DNA of 11,619 nucleotides from CAYVZZ01 sp964456185 (GTDB lineage Bacteria > Pseudomonadota > Gammaproteobacteria > Pseudomonadales > Alcanivoracaceae): contig CAYVZZ010000067.1 of assembly GCA_964456185.1 (NCBI GenBank), positions 1 to 11,619 on the forward strand, written 5' to 3'. This document shows, piece after piece, positions 1-6,591 of this stretch (position 1 is the stretch's first letter; each line of letters opens with the position of its first letter). The notes below the pieces were generated by a model that was given only the letters and a program-made list of their open reading frames with translations, was not told where the DNA came from and did no database searches. The translations under genes were made by a program, and so were the position numbers.

Positions 1-1754
1 GCGATCAGCTCTTCCACCTTTTTACCGACAATCATCATCATGTCGGCAAATTCGTCGATGACAATCACGATATTGGGCAATTGTTCGGCGAGTTTTGGTT
101 CTTCCTGCAAATCCATGGGATCCACCGGTTTCCACAGCGGATCTTTAATCGGCTCGCCCTTCTTTTGTGCCTCGGCAATTTTACGGTTGTAGCCTGCCAA
201 ATTACGCACACCCAGCGCGGCCATTTTACGGTAGCGCTTCTCCATTTCCCCTACTGCCCAGCGCAGGGCACTGGCTGCTTCTTTCATGTCGGTGACCACA
301 GGCGTGAGCAAATGCGGAATATCGTCATAGATAGACAATTCCAGCATTTTGGGGTCAACCAAAATCAAACGCACCTGCTCGGGCGTTGATTTGAATAACA
401 GGCTAAGCAGCATGGCATTTACGCCCACCGACTTACCTGAACCGGTGGTACCCGCTACCAGCAAGTGAGGCATTTTAGCCAAATCAGCCACAATAGGGTT
501 GCCACTAATGTCTTTACCCAGCGACAAGGTAAGCGGTGATTTGGCTTCATCAAAGACACGCGACGAGATGACTTCCGTTAGGCGAATCATCTCACGCTGT
601 TCATTGGGTATTTCAATACCAATCGTGGTTTTGCCGCGGATCACCTCAACCACTCGTACACTGATAACCGCGAGCGAACGCGCTAAATCTTTCGCCAAGT
701 TGGTAATACGGCTCACTTTGATACCGGGCGCGGGTTGAATCTCGAAACGGGTAATCACGGGCCCCGGTTGCACGGCTACTACTTCGGCTTCGATGCCGAA
801 GTCTTTGAGTTTGATTTCAAGTAGACGACTCATGCCGTCTAGGGCCTCGGTTGAAAAGCCCTTACTGCTTTCCGCATCCGCGGCATCAAGCAGTGACAAA
901 GGCGGCAGTTCACCTGTTACGGGTTCATCAAAGAGCGGCTGCTGTTTTTCACGCTGAACCCGCTCCGATGGTTCGACGCGCTTAATGGCTTTGGTAATCG
1001 TCGGCGGTTTACGCGTTTTGCGTTTTTGCTGTTCGATCTTAACTTTCTGACGGCGTTGCTCTACCACCTTTTGTGCGGCTTTTTTATCTTCTCGCTTCTC
1101 ACGCCATGTTTTATACCGCGCGATACTGGAACGGCATAATTGAACAGTTTTCTTTACCAACCATTCTGCCGAACCAATCCATGACACGTCGGCAAACAAA
1201 GTAATCCCAATTAAAAACAGCGAAAGCAGCACCAAGCCGCCACCAAAAGGACTAAATGTGGACACCGCGACAGATTCTATGAGCTGCCCCAAAATACCGC
1301 CCGCTTGCTGGGGCAAATGCGCAGCCGAATCAAACGCCATTCCTGCCAGTGCCGTGCCTGCGGCCAGTATCAGCACAAAGCCAATAAAACGTAGCAGTAC
1401 CATGGGCCAGCTGGATTGCAGGCCTGCGTGGCGTTCTCGCAGCACTTTAATGGCCCAAAAACCGACGAGCAGCGGAAATAAATATGCCAAATAACCAAAC
1501 AACGACAGCAAGATATCGGCGCACCAAGCGCCAGCCACGCCGCCAGCATTGGCAATATCGCCCTGCCCCGAGGCATGGCTCCAGCCGGGATCAGACGGAG
1601 AATAGGTTACCAAGGCCAACATCAAGTAAACCGATATGGCGATCAGTAAGATGACGCTGCCTTCAAACAAACCGCGCCGCAGGTGGCGTTTCCAGCTTGA
1701 TACGTCAGAGGTAGTAGATGAATTGCCCAAATTGATTCCGCTTTTCGACTTCAC
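1..1754 (-). CDS. ftsK: DNA translocase FtsK, N-terminal part (3' end of gene outside window)
   Basis: FtsK is a septum-anchored ATPase that pumps chromosomal DNA toward dif during division and couples segregation to XerCD recombination. About 584 codons are visible. The order is a short polar N-terminus, four hydrophobic segments (starting near LFEGSVILLIAISVYLM, then LFGYLAYLFPLLVGFW, LLRFIGFVLILAAGTALAG and GGGLVLLSLFLIGITLF), a basic and charged linker of only about 120 residues, and the motor. Walker A GTTGSGKS lies at about residues 435-442 (bases 429-452) and Walker B IVIVIDEFADMM near residue 565; the gene leaves the window just after it, so the rest of the motor and the gamma DNA-reading domain are not seen. 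The linker is far shorter than in E. coli FtsK, which is common outside enterics. The start is uncertain: GTG at 1754 gives a usual-length N-terminus, while an in-frame ATG at 1811 (stop codon just upstream at 1817) is possible; neither has a good ribosome binding site. The gene is divergent from trxB. Confidence 0.95.
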   Translation of the reverse strand, partial: MKSKSGINLGNSSTTSDVSSWKRHLRRGLFEGSVILLIAISVYLMLALVTYSPSDPGWSHASGQGDIANAGGVAGAWCADILLSLFGYLAYLFPLLVGFWAIKVLRERHAGLQSSWPMVLLRFIGFVLILAAGTALAGMAFDSAAHLPQQAGGILGQLIESVAVSTFSPFGGGLVLLSLFLIGITLFADVSWIGSAEWLVKKTVQLCRSSIARYKTWREKREDKKAAQKVVEQRRQKVKIEQQKRKTRKPPTITKAIKRVEPSERVQREKQQPLFDEPVTGELPPLSLLDAADAESSKGFSTEALDGMSRLLEIKLKDFGIEAEVVAVQPGPVITRFEIQPAPGIKVSRITNLAKDLARSLAVISVRVVEVIRGKTTIGIEIPNEQREMIRLTEVISSRVFDEAKSPLTLSLGKDISGNPIVADLAKMPHLLVAGTTGSGKSVGVNAMLLSLLFKSTPEQVRLILVDPKMLELSIYDDIPHLLTPVVTDMKEAASALRWAVGEMEKRYRKMAALGVRNLAGYNRKIAEAQKKGEPIKDPLWKPVDPMDLQEEPKLAEQLPNIVIVIDEFADMMMIVGKKVEELI

Positions 1755-1791
1755 AAATAATAAAGCTGATAGTATAGCGATATCTTGGCCG

Positions 1792-1821
1792 TTCAAGCCA
1801 ATGGCCTTCATCTGTTAGAAT
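1792..1821 (+). promoter_or_regulatory. candidate trxB promoter (extended -10)
   Basis: An extended -10 element, TG-T-TAGAAT, lies at 1813-1821, about 60 bases before the trxB start codon. A poor -35 match (TTCAAG, 1792-1797) sits 18 bases upstream of it. An extended -10 can work without a good -35, so this is the best promoter candidate in the divergent ftsK-trxB gap. If ftsK starts at the alternative ATG 1811, the site would overlap its 5' end. Predicted by eye only. Confidence 0.35.
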
Positions 1822-1882
1822 CCATCACGTTTTTGTTACCAATTGACGCAAATTACCTTCACGAGACATCACGAGAACAGTC

Positions 1883-2833
1883 ATGACCGATACACAACAC
1901 CATCGCCTCATCATTTTGGGTTCCGGCCCGGCTGGCTATACCGCCGCGGTTTACGCCGCCCGTGCCAACCTCAATCCGGTATTGATTACTGGCGTTGAGG
2001 TAGGTGGCCAGCTCACCACCACAACCGAAGTGGACAACTGGCCAGGTGGTATCGACGGCCTTACCGGTCCCGACCTGATGGTACAAATGCAACAACACGC
2101 CGAGCGTTTCAATACGCAAATCGTTAACGACCACATCAATACGGTCACTCTTGGTCAACGCCCGTTCATTCTGCAAGGAGACAGTGGCAAGTACAGCTGT
2201 GACGCACTGATTATTGCCACTGGCGCATCGGCCAAATATCTCGGTCTGGAATCGGAAGAAGCCTTTAAGGGTCGCGGTGTATCCGCCTGCGCCACTTGCG
2301 ATGGCTTCTTTTATCGTAAACAGCGAGTGGCTGTGATTGGCGGCGGCAACACCGCCGTAGAAGAAGCCTTGTATCTGGCCAACATTGCCGACGAAGTGGT
2401 ATTGGTGCATCGCCGCGACACGCTGCGTGCCGAAAAAATCATGCAGGATAAACTGTTTGCCAAGGAAAACATTCAAATTGCCTGGAACCACACGCTGGAA
2501 GACGTGTTAGGTGACGACAGCGGCGTAACCGGTATGCGCATTAAATCTACCGAAGATGGCAGCACGCGCGATGAAGCCCTGACAGGGGTTTTCATTGCCA
2601 TTGGTCATCAGCCAAATACCGGTATTTTCGAAGGGCAGCTCGACATGAACGGTGGCTACATCAAGGTACAAAGCGGCTCTGAAGGCAACGCCACGGCAAC
2701 TAATGTAGAAGGCGTCTTTGCCTGTGGCGATGTGATGGATCACATTTATCGCCAAGCTGTCACCAGTGCGGGCTCTGGCTGCATGGCCGCTTTGGATGCA
2801 GAGCGTTACCTGGATCAATTGGCCAACGATTAA
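1883..2833 (+). CDS. trxB: Thioredoxin-disulfide reductase
   Basis: A cytoplasmic flavoenzyme that transfers electrons from NADPH through FAD and a redox-active cysteine pair to thioredoxin. At 316 aa it has the standard length of the low-molecular-weight bacterial type. The FAD-binding GSGPAG motif is at residues 13-18, the redox pair CATC at C136 and C139, the NADPH-binding GGGNTA at 153-158 followed by HRR at 176-178, and the second FAD motif with GD at 282-283. All key residues are present. The ATG is preceded only by a weak purine stretch (acgaga), but the N-terminus aligns with the family. It heads a plus-strand run: aat starts on the very next base after the TAA, so the two are almost certainly co-transcribed and probably translationally coupled. 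Confidence 0.97.
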   Translation: MTDTQHHRLIILGSGPAGYTAAVYAARANLNPVLITGVEVGGQLTTTTEVDNWPGGIDGLTGPDLMVQMQQHAERFNTQIVNDHINTVTLGQRPFILQGDSGKYSCDALIIATGASAKYLGLESEEAFKGRGVSACATCDGFFYRKQRVAVIGGGNTAVEEALYLANIADEVVLVHRRDTLRAEKIMQDKLFAKENIQIAWNHTLEDVLGDDSGVTGMRIKSTEDGSTRDEALTGVFIAIGHQPNTGIFEGQLDMNGGYIKVQSGSEGNATATNVEGVFACGDVMDHIYRQAVTSAGSGCMAALDAERYLDQLAND

Positions 2834-3502
2834 ATGGAACTGCCCTGGTTGCCACCCGGCGGGGACTTCCCCGACACACACTCGGCTCTCGAAGAACCTG
2901 CCGGACTGTTAGCAGCGGGTAATGATCTCTCGGTCGATACACTGTTACGCGCGTATCAACGGGGCATCTTTCCTTGGTATAGCGAAGGTGAACCTCTACT
3001 TTGGTGGAGCCCAGCACCACGCACGGTACTGTGGCCGGATCAATTACATGTATCGCGACGGCTGGCCAAAACATGCCGTCAACCGCGTTGGCAAATCACT
3101 TCCAACCAGCAATTTTCTTCTATCATTCACGCTTGCGCGACCACACCGCGCGATGGCCAACACGGCACCTGGATTACTCCCGACATGCAGGCGGCTTATA
3201 TTCGGCTACACGAGGCTGGTTTTGCGCGCTCTATTGAAGTCTCGGTAAATGGCGAATTGGTGGGTGGTCTTTATGGTGTGCACATTGGCCAGATGTTTTT
3301 TGGTGAGTCCATGTTTTGTCATGTGAGCAATGCGTCTAAAGTGGCCTTGCTCGCACTTTGTCGACGCCCTGATGTCCACCTGATAGATTGTCAGATGGCG
3401 ACTGCCCACCTGCTCAGTTTGGGGGCAACCTCCATGAATCGCCCGCAATTTGAAGCGGCCATTAAGCACGCCATGGAAAAGGAAGCAGATTATGCGGGGT
3501 AA
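2834..3502 (+). CDS. aat: Leucyl/phenylalanyl-tRNA--protein transferase
   Basis: Transfers Leu or Phe from aminoacyl-tRNA to proteins with an N-terminal Arg or Lys, creating N-degrons for ClpS/ClpAP; it acts in the cytoplasm. The 222-aa protein has family hallmarks: a GIFPWY segment near residue 46, WWSPAPR at 57-63, HGTWI at 110-114, GGLYG at 144-148, FFGESMF at 155-161 and DCQM at 185-188. The length is usual. The start codon directly abuts the trxB stop, with no separate ribosome binding site, pointing to reinitiation after trxB. In many gammaproteobacteria aat is followed by ate and/or infA and clpA; here a small exported protein follows instead, overlapping the aat end by 11 bases. Confidence 0.97.
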   Translation: MELPWLPPGGDFPDTHSALEEPAGLLAAGNDLSVDTLLRAYQRGIFPWYSEGEPLLWWSPAPRTVLWPDQLHVSRRLAKTCRQPRWQITSNQQFSSIIHACATTPRDGQHGTWITPDMQAAYIRLHEAGFARSIEVSVNGELVGGLYGVHIGQMFFGESMFCHVSNASKVALLALCRRPDVHLIDCQMATAHLLSLGATSMNRPQFEAAIKHAMEKEADYAG

Positions 3503-3965
3503 CCAACATCTATTAAGGACTGCCATGGGGCTTCTCTTGCTGTGTGCTATCGAGCATGCACTGGCCTCCCCTTCTTGGGATCATCGGTTATTACTGGCTG
3601 GGGCAGCCGACAGTCTGGAAGTAACGTTACAAAGCCGACACCCGCTGCCTAAAGGTGCGAAAACGATTGATAACTGGCTAATGCTGCCAAAAGCAGCAGG
3701 TTGTCAGCGCATTGCCTCTTACGGCGATGCGCCCGACAGAGATGCCGGCAAGCCTGTTATGAAATATGTTTGGTTGTTTCGTTGTGAGCGGCTTAACCAG
3801 CTAACCCGGTTAAGCTTTAGACCAAATGATAGTGACGATACAAAACACACTGACCGGTTGTATCTGCAGTGGGTGCTTCCCACTACGCAAGGTCATTTGC
3901 TGGTGGCGGAGCCGATCAGCGGTTTCGATTTATCGGCCGCTCGCCAAGATGGTGGCACCTTGTAG
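3492..3965 (+). CDS. Small exported protein, possibly ZrgA (DUF2796)-like
   Basis: A 157-aa protein not confidently identified. The chosen ATG at 3492 has a good ribosome binding site (AAGGA ending 8 bases upstream) and yields a typical Sec signal peptide: basic start, hydrophobic LLLLCAI core, ALA at 23-25 before the likely cleavage site. An upstream in-frame ATG at 3450 would bury that signal. The mature part has two cysteines (C71 in an AAGC context, C98 in LFRCERL) that could form a disulfide, then an L..L..L stretch and a late LYLQWVLPTTQGHLL segment. This order (AAGC, then YxFxC, then VQ...GQ) recalls the C-terminal half of the periplasmic zinc-binding ZrgA/DUF2796 family, but the His-rich region of that family is absent. 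It overlaps aat by 11 bases and the convergent START gene by 73 bases. Exported gene: likely; ZrgA link: tentative. Confidence 0.75.
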   Translation: MRGNQHLLRTAMGLLLLCAIEHALASPSWDHRLLLAGAADSLEVTLQSRHPLPKGAKTIDNWLMLPKAAGCQRIASYGDAPDRDAGKPVMKYVWLFRCERLNQLTRLSFRPNDSDDTKHTDRLYLQWVLPTTQGHLLVAEPISGFDLSAARQDGGTL

Positions 3966-4639
3966 TAATCCAAATGTTGATGGCGGAAGCGCGGTTGATT
4001 TGCCGCCTGACGCAGATGCTCTAGCGAATAAAACGGAATGTCACGCATCAGCAAATTCGCAATCCAGCCAGGAATGTACCCCCCTGGATTAACCACCACC
4101 TGAAGTGCCACTTCTACTGTGCCGGGTTGCAGTGGGCGAAACAGAAAATAGCCGTTAAAGGATGGCATGCGAACATAATCATCTTGTTTAGGATAAATGT
4201 CTTTTACGTTATGGAATGGCATGTGTACCGCGTAGGTCACCGGATCTTGATACATGCCAACACGTAAAATCACGTCACGATCGCTCACCGGCCACGGCAG
4301 ACTGGTTGTCACTCTGACAAGACGATTGTTGTAACCAACACGTTTGATGCCGTCGATGCCCGAGACCATGTGCAGCCAGTCGGCCACGAAGTCGTAATCA
4401 TCCATGAAAGCACCGATGGCGGTAAAATCGTCTAGCTTGATGGTTGTCACACCACGGAAGGTTTTTAAATCGGCATCGGCTTTTTGTGCCATCAGCACTT
4501 TAATGCCATCGCGCCGCGTCACCAACTGCCAGTCGGCTACATTGCCACCTGCCAGCGCAACTATCGGGAAGAAAGCCAGCAATAGCACTAAGCCGCAGCA
4601 AAGCCCGTAATAAAATGACTTGTCATTATCCAGCGTCAT
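3893..4639 (-). CDS. Exported START-domain lipid-binding-like protein
   Basis: A 248-aa protein with an N-terminal signal peptide (hydrophobic core about residues 11-30, ALA|GG cleavage at 30/31), followed by one START-like domain from about residue 33 to 225. Recognisable START features are the WQLVTRRDGIKVL beginning, the DYDFVADWLHMV segment, the SLPWPVSDRDVILRV core strand and a C-terminal helix beginning near IPGWIANLL. START domains form a hydrophobic pocket for lipids or sterols; the bacterial ligand is usually unknown and nothing here identifies it. Two adjacent cysteines (C14, C15) lie within the signal core, not in a lipobox. It is last in the minus-strand series, 67 bases after the repeat-tailed gene, with no obvious ribosome binding site. 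Its basic, probably flexible tail overlaps the convergent exported gene. Confidence 0.85.
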   Translation of the reverse strand: MTLDNDKSFYYGLCCGLVLLLAFFPIVALAGGNVADWQLVTRRDGIKVLMAQKADADLKTFRGVTTIKLDDFTAIGAFMDDYDFVADWLHMVSGIDGIKRVGYNNRLVRVTTSLPWPVSDRDVILRVGMYQDPVTYAVHMPFHNVKDIYPKQDDYVRMPSFNGYFLFRPLQPGTVEVALQVVVNPGGYIPGWIANLLMRDIPFYSLEHLRQAANQPRFRHQHLDYYKVPPSWRAADKSKPLIGSATSK

Positions 4640-4706
4640 GGTGATACGTTATTCTATTCCACTGCCTTGATTCAGATTACCTGAAACCATTTAAAAAGTA
4701 AGCCAG

Positions 4707-5255
4707 TCAATCTTTCTCTTTGATGGATAGCTTCGATGTGTCAGGCGGTGGCGGTGGTGGGTCCGCCGGCTTTTGCCCCATATCCGACCCAGCGGGTGCC
4801 AAGCTTATGCTGCTGGTATCAGGTGCGGGCGGCGCCGGTGGCGCTTTGGCTTGCCCCATATCTGCACCAGCAGGCGCAACGCCAAACTTGCCGGAAAAAC
4901 CGTCCCCCGACACACGAATCGTGCCCACGGTTTCCATGTTGCCGGAATTATTTTCGTTAGCCGATGTATCAGATTCAGGTAATGGCGCTGGCGACAAGGT
5001 AATGGATTCATCAGCGTCATCGTCCAAGGCCACCATGGTGCACTGGGCACCTGCACGTTGCAGTGCCGCCCGAAATTTCATGGCAGTGGCTTTGTCGGTG
5101 TTGCGTTTTAAGGTGACCGTTTTGCCGCTAAGCATGACACCAGCCCGGGCCGCATCCACCTTGAATAGTTTCATCAAGTTGTTGCGCACCGCAGCAGGAT
5201 CTGCGCCACCTACTAGCGCTCCATCGATTTGAACATCATATCGTGTGTCGGCCAT
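4707..5255 (-). CDS. Hypothetical protein with small N-terminal domain and Pro-rich repeat tail
   Basis: A 182-aa protein of unknown function, predicted cytoplasmic (no signal peptide or membrane segment). Residues 1-75 look like a compact alpha/beta domain (DPAAVRNNLMKLFKVDAARA, then a Lys-rich strand and an AxxFRAALQRAGAQC helix); similar short domains occur in uncharacterised gammaproteobacterial proteins. The remainder is low in complexity: APAGADMGQ at 127-135 recurs as APAGSDMGQ at 153-161, each followed by a proline run and PDTSxxS (PAPDTSSIS, then PPPDTSKLS). ITLSPAPLP near 85-93 may be a decayed copy. A good ribosome binding site (GGAG, 6 bases from the ATG) supports the start. It follows trhO by 59 bases on the same strand. 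The tail may be a flexible linker or binding segment; its function is unknown. Confidence 0.85.
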   Translation of the reverse strand: MADTRYDVQIDGALVGGADPAAVRNNLMKLFKVDAARAGVMLSGKTVTLKRNTDKATAMKFRAALQRAGAQCTMVALDDDADESITLSPAPLPESDTSANENNSGNMETVGTIRVSGDGFSGKFGVAPAGADMGQAKAPPAPPAPDTSSISLAPAGSDMGQKPADPPPPPPDTSKLSIKEKD

Positions 5256-5314
5256 CAGTTACTCCGCACTAAAGGGTTATCTTCATCCTACCCAAAGCGC
5301 AACAACAGCACCAG

Positions 5315-6235
5315 CTATGAGGCTTTTTGGTTTTTACCCCGATGTTGTATGCCGCGCTGTTTCGCCAATTCGATTTGTTTTTGACGCTCGGCAAAACGGC
5401 GTTTTTGGGTATCACTGGTTTCGTCGTAACAATGCGGACAGGATACCCCGAGCACATACTTATCGCTGGCTTTATCGTCATCAGAAATAGGCCGACGACA
5501 GGCGTGGCACTGATCGTAATCACCTGGCTGCAGGTCTTGATCGACTGTCACTCGCTCATCAAACACAAAGCATTCGCCTTCCCAGAGGGATTCATCACGA
5601 GACGTATCTTCCAAGTATTGGAGAATACCGCCTTTCAGGTGGTAAACCTCATCAAACCCCTTCTCGCGCAAATAGGCGGTGGCCTTTTCACAGCGGATGC
5701 CGCCGGTACAAAACATGGCAACTTTTTGTTGCTTGTTATCGCCCAGCTTTTCATCCAGATAAGCCGGAAACTCACGAAAACTTTTAGTGTTCGGGTCAAC
5801 CGCGCCTTTAAAGGTGCCCACTTCGTATTCATAATCGTTGCGGGCATCGATCAGCAATGTATCCGGGTCGCTGATGACCTCATTCCACTCTTTCGCGTTG
5901 AGATAGGTGCCAACCGATTTGTTGGGGTCAATCCCTTCGACCCCCATGGTGACGATTTCTTTCTTGAGTTTCACTTTTGTACGCAGGAAGGGATAGTCAT
6001 CGCTAAAAGATTCTTTGCTGCCCAAATCCGCCATGCGTTCATCGGCACGCAGGTAATCCAGCAACGTATCAATACCCTCGCGTGGCCCGGCAACGGTGCC
6101 GTTAATGCCTTCGGAGGCAATAAGCAAAGACCCTTTCACTTTATTTGTCTTCATAATCGACAGCAAAGGCGCTTGCCATTCGGCGTAGTCAGGGAAACGG
6201 AAAAAGTGATATAGAGCGCAAACGACAATTTTCAT
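5315..6235 (-). CDS. trhO: tRNA uridine(34) hydroxylase, rhodanese family
   Basis: TrhO (YceA) hydroxylates the wobble uridine U34 of certain tRNAs to 5-hydroxyuridine in an oxygen-dependent reaction, a precursor of cmo5U/mcmo5U. The 306-aa protein begins with the family's acylphosphatase-like domain (GSLLIASEGINGTVAG, about 35-50), then a rhodanese domain with DARNDYEYEVGTFKGA near 130-145 and the active-site loop CTGGIRCEKA with catalytic C176 and conserved C182. Two C-terminal CxxC pairs (C243/C246 and C266/C269) could bind a metal. A Lys/Arg/Gln-rich tail closes the protein. The start ATG overlaps the bolA stop as ATGA (6232-6235), a sign of translational coupling; GGAG lies 10 bases upstream, inside bolA. 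Confidence 0.95.
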   Translation of the reverse strand: MKIVVCALYHFFRFPDYAEWQAPLLSIMKTNKVKGSLLIASEGINGTVAGPREGIDTLLDYLRADERMADLGSKESFSDDYPFLRTKVKLKKEIVTMGVEGIDPNKSVGTYLNAKEWNEVISDPDTLLIDARNDYEYEVGTFKGAVDPNTKSFREFPAYLDEKLGDNKQQKVAMFCTGGIRCEKATAYLREKGFDEVYHLKGGILQYLEDTSRDESLWEGECFVFDERVTVDQDLQPGDYDQCHACRRPISDDDKASDKYVLGVSCPHCYDETSDTQKRRFAERQKQIELAKQRGIQHRGKNQKAS

Positions 6236-6552
6236 GCAGATAAATCTCCTTTACTGCCACCACGGCAAGCCGGTGATGCAGCCACCTGCTCACCTTTTTT
6301 CTGCCATTCGGCATTGGTATAGGTATGCATGGTTAATGCGTGGACACCGTTTTTCAGCTCATCATCCAAAATCTGGTACAAGCGGCGATGACGCGTCGGA
6401 AGACGCTCACCATCAAAGGTGTCGGTGACCACGACCAAACGGAAATGCGTGTCTTGACCACGCGAATGGTTATGACTTTCGTTAATCACCTGTAAATAGT
6501 CCGGTTGCAAGGCTTGATGTACCTTGTCTTCAATGCGCGCTACAACGCTCAT
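6232..6552 (-). CDS. bolA: BolA family transcriptional/Fe-S-linked regulator
   Basis: A 106-aa BolA protein. Residues 23-60 carry the class signature, with ESHNHSRGQDTHFRLVVV followed by F.GERLPTRHRRLYQIL, and the domain continues to VHALTMHTYT near 70-79 and a SPACRGG end like that of E. coli BolA. BolA proteins bind monothiol glutaredoxins and act in Fe-S cluster metabolism and stress-dependent transcription control. The gene shares an ATGA overlap with trhO and lies 39 bases after the carboxylesterase stop. No purine-rich ribosome binding site precedes the ATG; instead a palindrome occupies that position, so translation may depend on coupling or on RNA structure. Confidence 0.95.
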   Translation of the reverse strand: MSVVARIEDKVHQALQPDYLQVINESHNHSRGQDTHFRLVVVTDTFDGERLPTRHRRLYQILDDELKNGVHALTMHTYTNAEWQKKGEQVAASPACRGGSKGDLSA

Positions 6553-6555
6553 AAG

Positions 6556-6571
6556 GTTTAACCCGTTAAAC
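6556..6571. repeat. Perfect inverted repeat just upstream of bolA
   Basis: GTTTAAC-CC-GTTAAAC, with 7-bp perfect arms and a 2-base centre, begins 4 bases upstream of the bolA start codon on the minus strand, between the esterase stop and bolA. As DNA it resembles an operator for a dimeric regulator. As RNA it would need slippage of the stem because the 2-base centre is too short for a loop. It occupies the place of the missing ribosome binding site. Its role is unknown. Confidence 0.5.
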
Positions 6572-6591
6572 TCATCTCACAGAGGCACATT

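Noticed and set aside
1859..2491. Long open frame (210 codons) antisense to trxB
   Set aside because: It mirrors the trxB codons on the other strand, has low-complexity, non-domain-like content, and trxB is unmistakable.
4720..5232. Gly-rich 170-codon open frame opposite the repeat-tailed gene
   Set aside because: The Gly run is simply the reverse complement of the proline codons on the minus strand; the minus frame has the better ribosome binding site and a domain-like N-terminus.
5327..6214. 295-codon open frame antisense to trhO
   Set aside because: It covers nearly the same span as trhO on the opposite strand; trhO has all catalytic motifs and an ATGA junction with bolA, while the antisense product matches nothing I recognise.
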